NCBI GenBank assembly: GCA_043798715.1
Contig: JAZDOK010000030.1
Location: 1-64,000, forward strand
From: JAZDOK01 sp043798715
GTDB taxonomy: Bacteria; Vulcanimicrobiota; JAZDOK01
Direction of reading: 5' to 3'
Length of the DNA stretch: 64,000 nt
The notes below the pieces were generated by a model. It saw nothing but the letters and a program-made list of their open reading frames with translations, did not search any database and was not told where the DNA came from. How positions within the stretch are numbered: position 1 is the stretch's first letter; each line of letters starts with the position of its first letter. Below are positions 1 through 12,000 of this stretch, piece by piece. A program made the translations under genes and the position numbers.

Positions 1-3000
1 CAGGGCATCCCAACTCACCGTGGTATATGAATCTCCTTCTCCCGGAGTCATCACCAGGAGAACTTCCCCCTCAGCCCCGTTCAACCGCCTGATCCTTATC
101 TCACCATTGAGCTTGTAGGTAGTCTCCGTCTTTAGTTCGCCGGATTCCGCGTCCGTTTCCCGGGCAACCACGTCGCCCGTACCGTCCGTCTTCCAGATCA
201 TGGACACGGTCTCGGAGAGAATCGCGACCCAGTCTCCTGCCTCATTTTGAACAAGAACGGTGGAACCTTGTGCGGGCTGGGCATTGATTGTTCCATCAGA
301 GTTTCTGGTTATATTTGATCCGTCTGAGAGCTCCGCCGTTAAAGTCCCGTCCTTCTTCAGGGTGAAGATATATCCGTTCTCCCCGTTCCGGAGAGTGCCG
401 TCCAGCCGGAGTTCCTTAAATGAGCCGTCGGCTTTCTCTTCCCGGACCGTTCCATTAACGAAGAGAGTCGTCGTGACTTTCGCATCACCGCTTCCTTCTT
501 CAACAATCCGGGTGCCGTCGGCAAGAAGGCTCTCGACCTTGTTTTCGGCCTGCTCCTCCCTAACCAGGCTCCCGTCGAGCTTGTAGTGGGTGACAATCGC
601 TCCGCCGAATCCGCTGCCGTATTCCACCACTTCCCCGTCTGCTTTCCAGACGGTGTATTCATCCGTTCCTTCGCTTCTGATGGAGCCGTCGGAAAGGGCG
701 GTGTAGGCCGAGCCTTCCGCCAGGGTCACAACGGGTGTTTCTTCTGATATCGTCACAATAGTGGAGCCGTCGGCGAGTGTCACGGTCTTGGTGCCGTCCG
801 AGGCCACCTCCAGCTTGCTTCCATCGGCATGGGTTAGAAGCGAACTGCCATCGGCTTTTTCAACCAGTGTGTCCCCGTTCACCTGCTTTGTCGTGGTTGT
901 TCCCGCCGCCGGGTCGTATTGACTGAATTTTCCTCCGGCCTCCCTTATTTCCCAGCTCCCATCGGTAAACTCAGTCTTCATGCTTCCCAGAGAATCCCAG
1001 GAAAGAACGATTCCGGAAGACAGATTGACGACATACCAGCCCTGGAGGGAAAGCTGCTCTGCGGGAGCCTGAGCATTCGCCTGCTGGAAGAGCCGGCCGT
1101 ATTCATCTCTCTTTAAGATGGAGCCGTCATGGAAGGTGGTGGTGATGACCCGATTGGCGTCCTCTGTGACCATCGTGTCATAGTCGCCGAGGGTCTCGTT
1201 CCAGTAGGCGGTCGTTACTTTTCCGGAAATTTCCCAGGTGAGCTTTATCTTGACCCCGCCGCGGGCAGTCTCCGTTATAATCGTCCCATCGGCCTGGTAC
1301 GTGGTCTTTATGCTCCCGTCCAGCTTCTCCTCGATGGTGACGCCATTGTCGTACTTTGTGGTTCTTGTGCCGTTCGCCTGGTCGGTGGTGACTGTTCTGT
1401 CTGAGAAGTAAGCGGTGGAGAGAAGGCCGTCGGAACTTGTGACATCGAGAGGAATCCCGTCCATGTTGTAGCGGCTCCTCGTTCCGTCGGCGCTGAACGC
1501 AAGATACGTGCCATCCGCCAGCTTGTTGGCGGTGATGCCGTCAGAGAGGGTGATCGAGAGGATGGTGCCGGAGGAATCAACCAGGCATGTGGAGTCGTCT
1601 TTCCGGTAATATGCCACCCTGCCGGAGGAGAGGTAATGCGTGTGGATCAGCTTTCCAGTGGAATCGAAGTGGTCCTCGCTCAATACCGTGACAAGATCGG
1701 TGTCGTAGTGCTTTCTTGATGTGATGATCTCCGAAGTATTGTATTCCTCGATGGTCTTTGCATCGGACGAGACTGTCTTGCGAAGCGTTCCATCGGGCCT
1801 GTAATACTCCATCGAGCTGTCTGCGTTGGTGACAACGTAAGAGCGGTCGGGGGAATAGATGGTGAGGCGGTCCTCAGAGAGGACTGAGAAGAGGACGCCG
1901 TTCGCATCGAACTTGGCCACGCTCCCATCCGTGCCGGTGGCATTGTAACAATTGAGGGAGGCATCCCAGGAGGCGGCGGTGCCGTCGGAAAGAGTGATGG
2001 AGAGTAGTGCGCCGGAGGCTGATTTAGCGGTAATACTGCCGTCGGGATTATAGATGGCAAGAGAGCCGTCAAGTGCTTTCTCGGAAAGAAGGGTGCCATT
2101 GGCACTATAGGTGCTCACGGTGCCGTCGGCGGAAAGGGAAGCAATGGCACAGGACTCAGAACTCAGAACCCAGGACCCGGAAGAAGAGGAAGAAGAGAAC
2201 CCAGAACCCAGAACCCAGAACTCAGAAGAAAGAGTAAAGAGGAGACTTCCATCGGCCTGAGCCTCCACAGGGTAGTTCCAAGAGCCGGAAGAAGATTTGG
2301 TAAGGAGAATTTCAGAGCCCGTAAGGGAGGACGGAATGGTCCAGCGAAGAGAAATATCGCCGGAAGTAAATTCTTCCTTGATTGTGCCATTCACATAATT
2401 CGTGGTGGTTTTCTCGGCAGTATAGAGAATCTCGGTGCCGTCGGCCAGAGTCTTCCTGGTGAGGACACCTGTCGCATCGTAATACAGCGTGCTGCCGTCC
2501 GTGCAGGAGGCGGTCTTCGTTCCATCAACATGGAAGACGAAGGTGGTGGTAGCGCCATCGGCCAGGGTTTCGGAGACCAGGCGGCCCTCGCCGTCATAGA
2601 GAGTGATGGAGCCGTCTGCGGTGACTCTCCGCATGAGAAGGCCGCCGGCCCGGTAGTCCTCCACCTTCCCGCTCTGATAGGTGGCGGTGTAGGTATCATC
2701 GGCATGATAGACATAATCTATCGTGCCCTCGGCAGGGTCGTTGGTTACATGAAGAATCCGGCCCTGGTCGTCATAGACCCGCTGTGTGCCATCCGGGTCG
2801 CTTTGGTGAGACTGAGTGCCATCAGCTCGGAATTCCTTTACCGTTCCAACCACATAAGTCTCAATCCTTGAGCCATCCTGGGTATACGCAATATGAGACA
2901 TTGGGCCGGAGGTAAATGTGCGAAGATCGGGTGAGCCGTCCGCTCTGTATGTCGTTGTGATGCCGTCTGCCTGAACAGCAAGATAAGTGCCATCCGGCTG

Positions 3001-6000
3001 AAGAGCGGCCAAGGTGCCGTCCGCAAGCTTGAGCTCTATAATCTCGCCTGCGGCATCCTTTTTCAGCACACTCCCATCCGCCTGATAGACGCTCTGCGTC
3101 CCATCGGGATGCGCCACATAAGAAACAGCGCCCCATGAGTTATAATGCTCCGTATCTCCGTTGGGAAGAAGCTGTGTCGCGAGTTTCTCCTGGGAATCCA
3201 GAGTCTTGACGACAAAATCAGGGATAATAATCTTCAACTCTTTTCCCCCGGCATCCGCCAGATGAATATTGCCGTCCAGATCAAAGTAGCCGGCAATGTT
3301 GCCCGAGAGAGTGTTCGCTGATTGGACATGCCAAAACCATTGGCCCTCGGGCCAGTACCTCAGATCTATGCGGGTGAAATCAGGAAGCACCATCGTCTTG
3401 TAACACACGTCAATGTTGAAATATTCCGCAACTCCGCTCAGGGTCTCAATTCTTTCTATGCTCCCATCCCGGCGGTAGAACCGCGTAAGGCTCTCCGTCT
3501 TCACAAACCAGCTCGAAAGCCTGCCGTCGGATGTATATGTCGTTACATCCCCATTGCTGTAATTATTCGTCCAGGTTCCATCCTCGTTTTGAACCGGGGT
3601 TCCGGAGGAGGTCTGGATGATGAAGGCGCCGTCCGCAGTCCTGGTCGCGGTGCTCCCATCAAGATTGGAGAGGACAACCGGCGCGACATCCGGCAGGCTC
3701 TCCCTCTGGACGTTTAATTCCTCTATACTCCCATCGGAGTATTCCACCCGCTTGGTCCCGTCAAGACGCCAGGTGGTCACGCTGAAATCAGTTGGATTCA
3801 CGATGACAAGGTCGTTGTTGGAACAGGTGAGCAGGAAGACCCCTTCCATGGTCCTATTCACCCGCAGGCCCAGGCCCCGGTTGCTTACGTCATACGCATA
3901 AACCTTCTTGTCCAGATCATAAACGATCCAATCGCCGTTGGGAAGAGTCCAGATTTCTGCTCCATCCGAACGCACTATTTGTGAAAGCCCGTTCTTGGCG
4001 AGGGACTCGACGGAGAAGTCTGAATGGCGGGTGGTGACCACGCCTGAAATCTCAGTTTCAGCAGACAGCGAATGAGAGAAGAAATATTGCAGGTTGGGAA
4101 GAATGAAGTACTGGTTATCGAACGGCCGGCAAAGAATATTCTTCGCTTCCCCTCCTGAATAATCGGGATCAACGAAGCGGGTGTAGACATCATGTATCCA
4201 CCTGCCTGAATAATCATGACTCAATTCCCACAGGACGCCCCGGTCTGCATTCAGGCGGACGACTTCACCTCCTGGGGTGGTCCAGACCTCAGAGCCGTCA
4301 GAGGCCACCTCTATCGTGAGTGATGGATTCGAGAACACCAGGGAGCGATCGGAGTGGACTTCCAGGTTGATTCCGTTGTGCTCTGCGATAAGTACCTCGT
4401 TTTCACCAGTAGTGTAGGGAATGACGTTCCCCTCGATATCTTTCAGAGTGATCGTGCCATTCGCTGCAATCTCCTCCTGGAGCCCGAACCTGTACTTTAT
4501 AACCTCCGTCATGTCGGGTTTAAAGAAATCCTGGGTGACCCAAGGATGGTGGTAGGGGTCATACCCCCGGTCTATCCGCAGTGTTCCGTCTGAGAGCTTC
4601 TCTGAGGTCAACACCATGCCGCCTGCGTCGTGGGCGGCGTTCCAATCGAGCCCTCCGTCAGGGCGGATGGTTATATTCGTCCCATCCTCCTCAGTCCAGG
4701 TGGTGACGCCCGTGTGGGCATACTGCACCTGAAGACCGTTCTGGGCGGTGTAGGTGGCATCCAGGTTCGAAGCGATGCTCTCGGTGACGCCATCCGGCAG
4801 ATTTCCCGAGAGGAGACCGGAGGCGGGCCTGAGCATGGAGGAGCTTCCATCCCACAGGGAGCGGCGGGTGAGGCCGTTGACGGCCTCCTGGGTCATGGAG
4901 AGGTCGGGATGGATGACGACATGGATGTAGTAATAGTTCCCACCGGAGCTCCAACCGTACTTATTGAAGTTCAGACCGCCGTCGGGGAGCCATTGAACAC
5001 CGAAGTCGCCGTGTCCGTCACCTCCCCAGCCCCAATCCGGCCAAAAATGAGTTCCATCGGCCAGGTTCCAGGTCTGGAAGGCGTCCCCGCGAAACTCGAC
5101 CGTAAGATAGTCGGGCACGACCAGCGTCCACTTAACTTCATTATATGTTCCGTCCCAACCGGCGCTCAAAGTCGAACCGTCAGGATTGGAAACCGTGACG
5201 ACGCCGTTGCTTAAGGTTGTGGAAATGGAGTTGCCGCCTGCATCGAGGCTGGTGTAGCTGCCGTCCGACAGCCTTGTGGTTACAATGCCATTTGTCTGCT
5301 CTATATTTAAGATGGTGTTCTCCTGGCCCTTGATGAGAAGGCCGGTAAAGTAGAGGCGGGTCGTGGTTCCATCGGAGGCCGGAATCACGAGCCTCTTATG
5401 GTTGACGTAGGTGCAGCCGTTGATGGGATTGTTGTTTCCGTCCACCACGCTTGCGGTTCCGTCCGGATGAAGGGTGGCGGTAAAGACGACCGCCCCGGAT
5501 TCTCTCTTCGTCCAGATGATGATGTTGTCGGGTTGAAGTTCCTTGGTGAGGCCGTTTGAATACTCCCAATGCCAGACGCCGTCGGAGGTAAATGTTTTGG
5601 TGACGCCGCCCTGCTCAAGGACATTGCACTGGAAAGTGCCGTCGGCACTATATTCCGAGACGCTGCCGTCAAAAAGGGTGGCCTGGTAGCTTCCGTCCGG
5701 TTGGAGGGTGGCCTCCGTCTCGCCCAGTACCTCGTGGTTGGCCAGAATCTCGATCCCGAGAAGGGTTCCCTCGGAATTGAGATGCCTCACCGTGCCGTCG
5801 GAATTATACACGTCTTTCTTTCCGTCGGCGAAAAGAATCCATTCAAGGCTTCTCTCCGCATCATCGCTCCGGGAGACGATGTTGACGTGGGCATTCTGGT
5901 AGAACTTGATTGAGCTTTGAGAAATGATATATTTCTCCCCCGAAGGCTGAATCGTGATCGTTCCGTCCTGAGCTTTTGAAGCAGTAATGGAAGAGCCGTT

Positions 6001-9000
6001 CGCCTGAGCCGAAACCACGCTGCCCTGCACTTCCACCCAGAGGGAAGTGCTTCCCAGCTCATAGCGCAGAGAGCCGTCGGATTTGATTATCTTCTCGAAA
6101 CCGGAGGCCAGGGTCAGGCGGTTCTCAACAAAGATTCCGTTTTCATCGTAGGTCGAGATGGAGCCATTGTTGAGGACGGCGGTGAAGGTGCCGTCGGGAT
6201 TTTGAATAACCTCCACCTCGCCCGGAGCCGTGAGCTTGAAGAGATTCCCGGCAGAATCCTCCGCGGTGATTGAGCCGTCGAGAGTCCGCTCCAGCATAGT
6301 ACCGTCGGTATTGTAGAGCACAAGGAGGTTTTCGGCCAGGTGCCGTTCGGCCACCGTGCCGTCCGCTGCTACCGATACTGTGTCGCCATCGGCATAGGCA
6401 AGAAGGAGGCTCCCGTCAGCCTGGAGAGAGGCGGCAGGGTGCCGACCGAAAATATCGGTCGCGGTAAAAATGCCGGAGGCCGATCTTGTGATACTCGTGA
6501 GATCCGGCAGAAGATATTCTTCGACACCCGAGGCGTCTTCCTGGAAGGAGACCCCGCTCAAGAACTGCCGATCTATCTCAAAACGCGAGAGGTCAAAGTC
6601 GGTCCAGGCGTTGCCTTCTGCAATACGGACCCGGCCGTCTGAGAGGATGGCTCCCTCGCTGAGAGCGCCGTCGGCTGAAATGTCAAATGTCAAGACCTGA
6701 TCGGTCCAGGTGGTGACACCGGAGGTCAAGACCAGGCAGGAGAGGCCGCTGGGAGCGGTGATGGCCAGGCTGCCGTCTTCGCGGTAGTCCCAGGTAAGAC
6801 CTTGGGCGGATGGTTGGAAGGAGGTCCCGTCGGAGAAGAAGCGGGTGATCTCGCCTGAGGAATCCTGTCTCACCAGGAGAGCGCCCTGGGCGGTATAAGT
6901 CTCCCGATCTCCGGCGGAGTAGCTGATGACCCGGCTGTTATCATTGTTGGTCGCGATGGCGGCGGAGAAGCTGAAGGGAAGCGTCTCGCTCAAGAGGTTC
7001 CCCGAGGCGTCGTATTTGCGCGTCGCGCCGTCGCTGTAGAGGCGGGTCTCAGACCCGTTCCCGTAGTGGAGGTAAGTTACGGTGATTCCGTCCGACTCAG
7101 ATTTTGCGATAAGACCCGCGGCGTCATACTCCGCCCTGGAGCCGTCGGGGTGGGTCAGCTTCTTAGTCCCGTCGTGGAAGTATTGCTCCACGTCGCCGTT
7201 AGCTTTCTCATAGCTGGTGATTGAGCCTCCGGCGTCGGTCGTCTTTGAGCCGCCGTCCGTCTCGTGCAAAATTGAAGTTCCGTCGGAGGAAAAGAGCCGG
7301 TAGCTTCCGCCGGAATAATCGGTGCGGGCTATGAGGCCGTAGGTATCATACTGCTCGACGCTTCCGTCTGAGAGGCTCCTGGTGAAGCTCCCGTCCTGGT
7401 TGTAGGCATAGGTTGCCGTGCGGCTGTCGGTCAGGCGGGCGCTCGTGACCTGCCCCGCGGCGTTCTTCTCCTCCCAGCTTCCGTTCGGATGAGAGGCTCT
7501 CGTCGTCCCGTCGGCCCGGTGGAGTACTACCTCACCGCTCCCGAAATGCTCTTCCGTCGCCCCGCCGGAAAGAGACAGGGTGTATTTGCCGTTCTGAATG
7601 AAATCGTTCAAACGATTAGCGATGAGGTTGGCCTGGGTGTCCACCCAGGCAAGCTGGGATTGCGTGGTGTAGTAATAATTGAGTTTGACCCGGGCCGCCT
7701 CGTGGATGGAATCTTTGGCCAGTTGCAGATAGTCCGTCCTCCCGTGGCGTATTCCGCTCTCAAAGTAGAAGGCGATGTAGTACTTGTAGGCGGTGGTGGC
7801 CCCGGAGACTCCGTTCATCAGCGTCCAGGACAGGTCTTTGATCCCCTCTGAGGTGGTATTGGCGGGGAGGGAAAGCAGGCCCAGGGTCGTGATCATAGCC
7901 CCGGCCTTGGTGGCTACCCAGGCGAGCTGGGATTGGGTGGTGTAGTAATAATTTAGTTTGACCCGGGCGGCCTCGCAGATGGAGTCCTTTCCGAGCTGAA
8001 GATAGTCGGTCCTCCCGTGGCGTATTCCGCTTTCAAAATAATAGGCGATGTAGTCCTTATAGGCATCGGTGGCGCCGCCCACCCCGGCCATTATCCCCCA
8101 GGCGGCATCGTGGATGAGGGTGGAAGTCAGGTTCTCCGGAAGAGCCACCAGGCCCAGATTGGCCATGATTTGAGAGGCCCTCTGGGCCACCCAGGCGATC
8201 TCGGATGCGGTCGTGTAGGTTATTGAAAGGGTATCTTGGGCCGCGACGTGGATTGCGTCCCGAAGGACGGCGAGATGGTCGCTTCTTCCGTGGCGGAAGA
8301 GGTTTTCGGCGGCCAGGGATACGGCCTCCCTGAAAGCTTCCGTCTCCTGGGCCAAGGCGGAGGAAACGGCGTCGTTAAGCGCCTGTTCGGTTATCCCGGC
8401 CGGGAGGTCGCTTAAGCCGAGGCTCTTGAGAATGAAGTCGGCCTTGTTGGCCACCCAGTTGAGCTGGCTCTCCGTGGTGTAGTAATAGTTGAGCTTGACC
8501 CGGGCGGCCTCGTGGATGGAGTCCTTGGCTAATTGCAGATAGTCGGTTCTTCCGTGACGCATAGCGCTCTCGATATAGGCGGCGATATAATCCTTGTAGG
8601 CGTTCGTCGCTCCTCCCGCGCCCTGCATGGCCCCCCAAGCGGCTCTTGAGATAAGATCGGAAGAGACTCCTTCCGGCAAAGCGATGAGACCCGCGTTCTT
8701 GATAAGACTTTCGGCCTTGGCGGCTACCCAGTTGAGCTGGCTCTGGGTGGTGTAATAACAATTGAGCTTGACCCGGGCGGATTCATGGATGGAGTCCTCG
8801 GCCAGTTGCAGATAATCGGTTCTTCCATGCCGCAGGCCGTTCTCAAAGTACCAGGCGATGTAGTCCTTGTAGGCGGCGGTGGCCCCGCCCTCCCCGTTCA
8901 TCACTGCATAAGCTGCGTCGTTGATGGCCTGGGAGGTAACTCCTTCGGTAAGAGGAACCAGACCCAGATTGGCGATTATTTGAGAGGCCCTCTGGTCCAC

Positions 9001-12000
9001 CCAGGCTTTTTCTTCGGAGGTCGCATAGACCCGGTTTAATTTTACGGCGCCGGAGCGGCGGATGGCCTCTTCGGCCAGGGAGAGATAGTCTGTCCTTCCG
9101 CCTCTTAAGCCCTCCTCGATGAGGCGGGCGATCTCGTCTTTGAAAGAGTCGGTGGCCTCGGGTTCATTCGCCAGAGCCGACCAGGCGGCATCGTGGATGC
9201 CCTGGGAGGTGAAGCCGGAGGGAAGAGACGGCGGCGAGGCCGGCTGGGAGGCAAGCAACCCCAGGGTCGTGATCATAGCGCCGGCCTTGGTGGCCACCCA
9301 GGCAAGTTGCGAGGCGGTGGTGTAGTAGTAATTTAGCTTGACTCGGGCCGCCTCGTGGATGGAGTCCTCGGCCAGTTGCAGGTAGTCCGATCTTCCGTGC
9401 CGCAGGCCGCTTTCGAAATATGAGGCGATGTAGTCCTTGTAGGCGGTGGAAGCTCCGGAGACTCCATTCATCACGCTCCAGGAGGCATCGTGGATGGCCT
9501 GGGAGGTGACCCCGGAAGGAAGAGCGATGAGAGAAGCAGCATTTGTTATGGCTGAGGCTTTTTCAAAGAGCCAGGCCGCCTCTTCGGAGGTGGTGTATCG
9601 GGTGTTCAATACTTCTAGCGCGGCCTCCCTCAGGCACTCCTGGGCCAGAACCAGGTAGTCAGTGCGACTCTGGCGGATCTTGCCCTCCATCAGCGAGACA
9701 ATTTCATCTTTGAAGGCAGTTGTAGCTTCGGCGACTCCTTCCATCGCCGCATAGACGGCGTCATGGAGAATCTGTGAAGTGAGGCCGGAGGGAAGAGGGA
9801 GAAGCTCCAGGAAGCGGAGCATGCCGTCGGCCTTGTCGTGCACCTGCCCCGTCTCCATCCCGGGGAAGGCGGCGCTGATTGATTCCTCAACCAAGGCCTG
9901 GAAGTCAGTCCTGCCGTGACGAAGTTTTGACTCGATGCTCCGGGCGAGGGAAGTGTCGCCCAGGGCGGCCGCTTTGAGGAGGTCTGAGGTGATGCCGGTG
10001 GGAAGGGCCACCAGTCCCGCCAGATTGAGGAAGCTCTGCGCCTTACTCGCCACCCAGGCCAGTTGCGAGGCGGTGGTGTAGTGGTAGTTTATGGTGTGCT
10101 CCGCCGCTTCACAAATGGCATCATTGGCCAGTTGCAGGTAATCGGTTCTTCCGGCCATGAGACCGTTGTAGGTATAAGTACCGATGTAGTCTATATACGA
10201 AAGGCTGGCTCCGGAAACGCCGTCCATGAGCTGGTGGGCGGCGATGTGGAGGCTATCCTGCGTCGCCAGAGGCGCGGGCGGCTCCTCCTGAGAGGGCGGG
10301 AGATCTTCGAGGAGGGAGGCGTCGTACTGCCTGATTTCTCTCGTCCCGTCAGGCTGGATGACTTCCTGGTAGGTGATGCCATAGAGTGAGTTTCTTTCAT
10401 CCGTGATGGTCTGCGTCAGGCTGGTACTTATGAGCGAGATTCTACCGTCGGGCTCGGTCACCCGGATACTTCCATTGTCGGTGAGGGACAGGCTGCCCCC
10501 GCCTCCGGCGGGGTAAACCGCGTCAAGAGCATCATTGGGCAAACGGGTGACGGTGACGCCCGAAGGGAGTTCATAGACGATTGTGCCGGAGGTATGTTCA
10601 GTTTGCCCGGCGCCATAGATGATGCGGGTGAGCCCGCCGGGGACCGAGCGAATGGAGGAGATGAGCTGGCCCTGGGCGTTGTAGAGAGCGTTCCCGCCGT
10701 CTGTATGGGCGACGGACCAGGTGTCGTCCTCGTTCTGGGTGGTTATCGCCCCGTCGGGATGGGTGAAGGAGACGGCATTCCCCTGTTCATCCAAAGTGGC
10801 CACCGAGGCGTCCAGATTATAGAAATACTCGCTTCCGTTGTAAGGGGTGTCGCTTAAGCCGAGATTCTGGGCGATGGTGCGGGCCGTGCCGTCGGCCAGG
10901 GTGACGATGAAGGTTCCATCCTGCCGATAGACTGCGGAAAGGGCGTTGCCATAGCGGTCGACAGCGGAGATCAGGCCCGACGTGCTCATAGTCAGGGATA
11001 AAGACAGCCCATCCCTGAGAGTGATGGAGCCGTCGCTGTGAAGAGTTTTTTCGATTCGGGTAAGGCCGCTCCCGGAAGTCATAGTCAGAGTCAGATCCGG
11101 CTTGAACACGCCTTTCCGGCCGTCCCGATAAGTGAAATGAATGGTGCCGTCCGCATCCTGGGTGGCGTTATTACAGAGCGTCCCCTGGCTATCCTGAACG
11201 ACCCTGCTGGAGAGAACTTTCCCATCTTTGTCAAGGGGAATGATGACCCCTTCGGGGAGGTGCACTTCCTGGGAGCCGTTTATCAGGATTTCCCGGTAGA
11301 TTCCATTGAGAGCTTCCAGGCGATAGTTTAAGTCGAGGTCCAATTCGCCGCGGAGGATGGTGGAAAAATCAACGCTCAAGGTGCCGTCTTCGAGGCGCTC
11401 GGTGGGGTAGTTGTGCCCGGCAAGGTCGAAGGTGATGAGGGCGCCGGATGAAAGCTGGTAGGTCTCGGCGCCGTTTGGGTACCTGGCCAAAATAGCATCC
11501 TGGGGTGTTAAGACCAGGCGCCTTCCGTCTTCGGTGAAGACGATCCTGGTAAAGTCGCTCTTTAAGATGGTGTAGGAACCGTTGGCGTTCTGGATGACCA
11601 GGCTTCCTTCGGTATCTTTGCCGGTGTTAAGGCGATGCCCGGCGCTATCTAAAGTGCCATAGTATCCATAGTATCCTACGCTGCCGTTCGGATCCAGGCG
11701 AGTCACAGTTCCATTGGGCTGAGTCCAGACGGCCACGCCGTCCGCAAAGTGCTCCACGTTTATGCCATTGGGAATTTCTATCTTCCAGTTCATGTTATCC
11801 CACAGGGTGTAATGATAACCTCTAGTGTCGGTGAAAGTCGTTTTGCCATCCTGATAGAGGGCGGAGAGTTCGGTGCCCTGGGAATCGCTGACCTGCACGG
11901 AGGTTTTGTCGCTGCTCAGGCTGACGCTGAACCCATCGGGATGCTGAAAAAGAATTGTGCCGTCGAGGTTGTGTCTTCGGGTTACGCCATTTTGGGCGGT

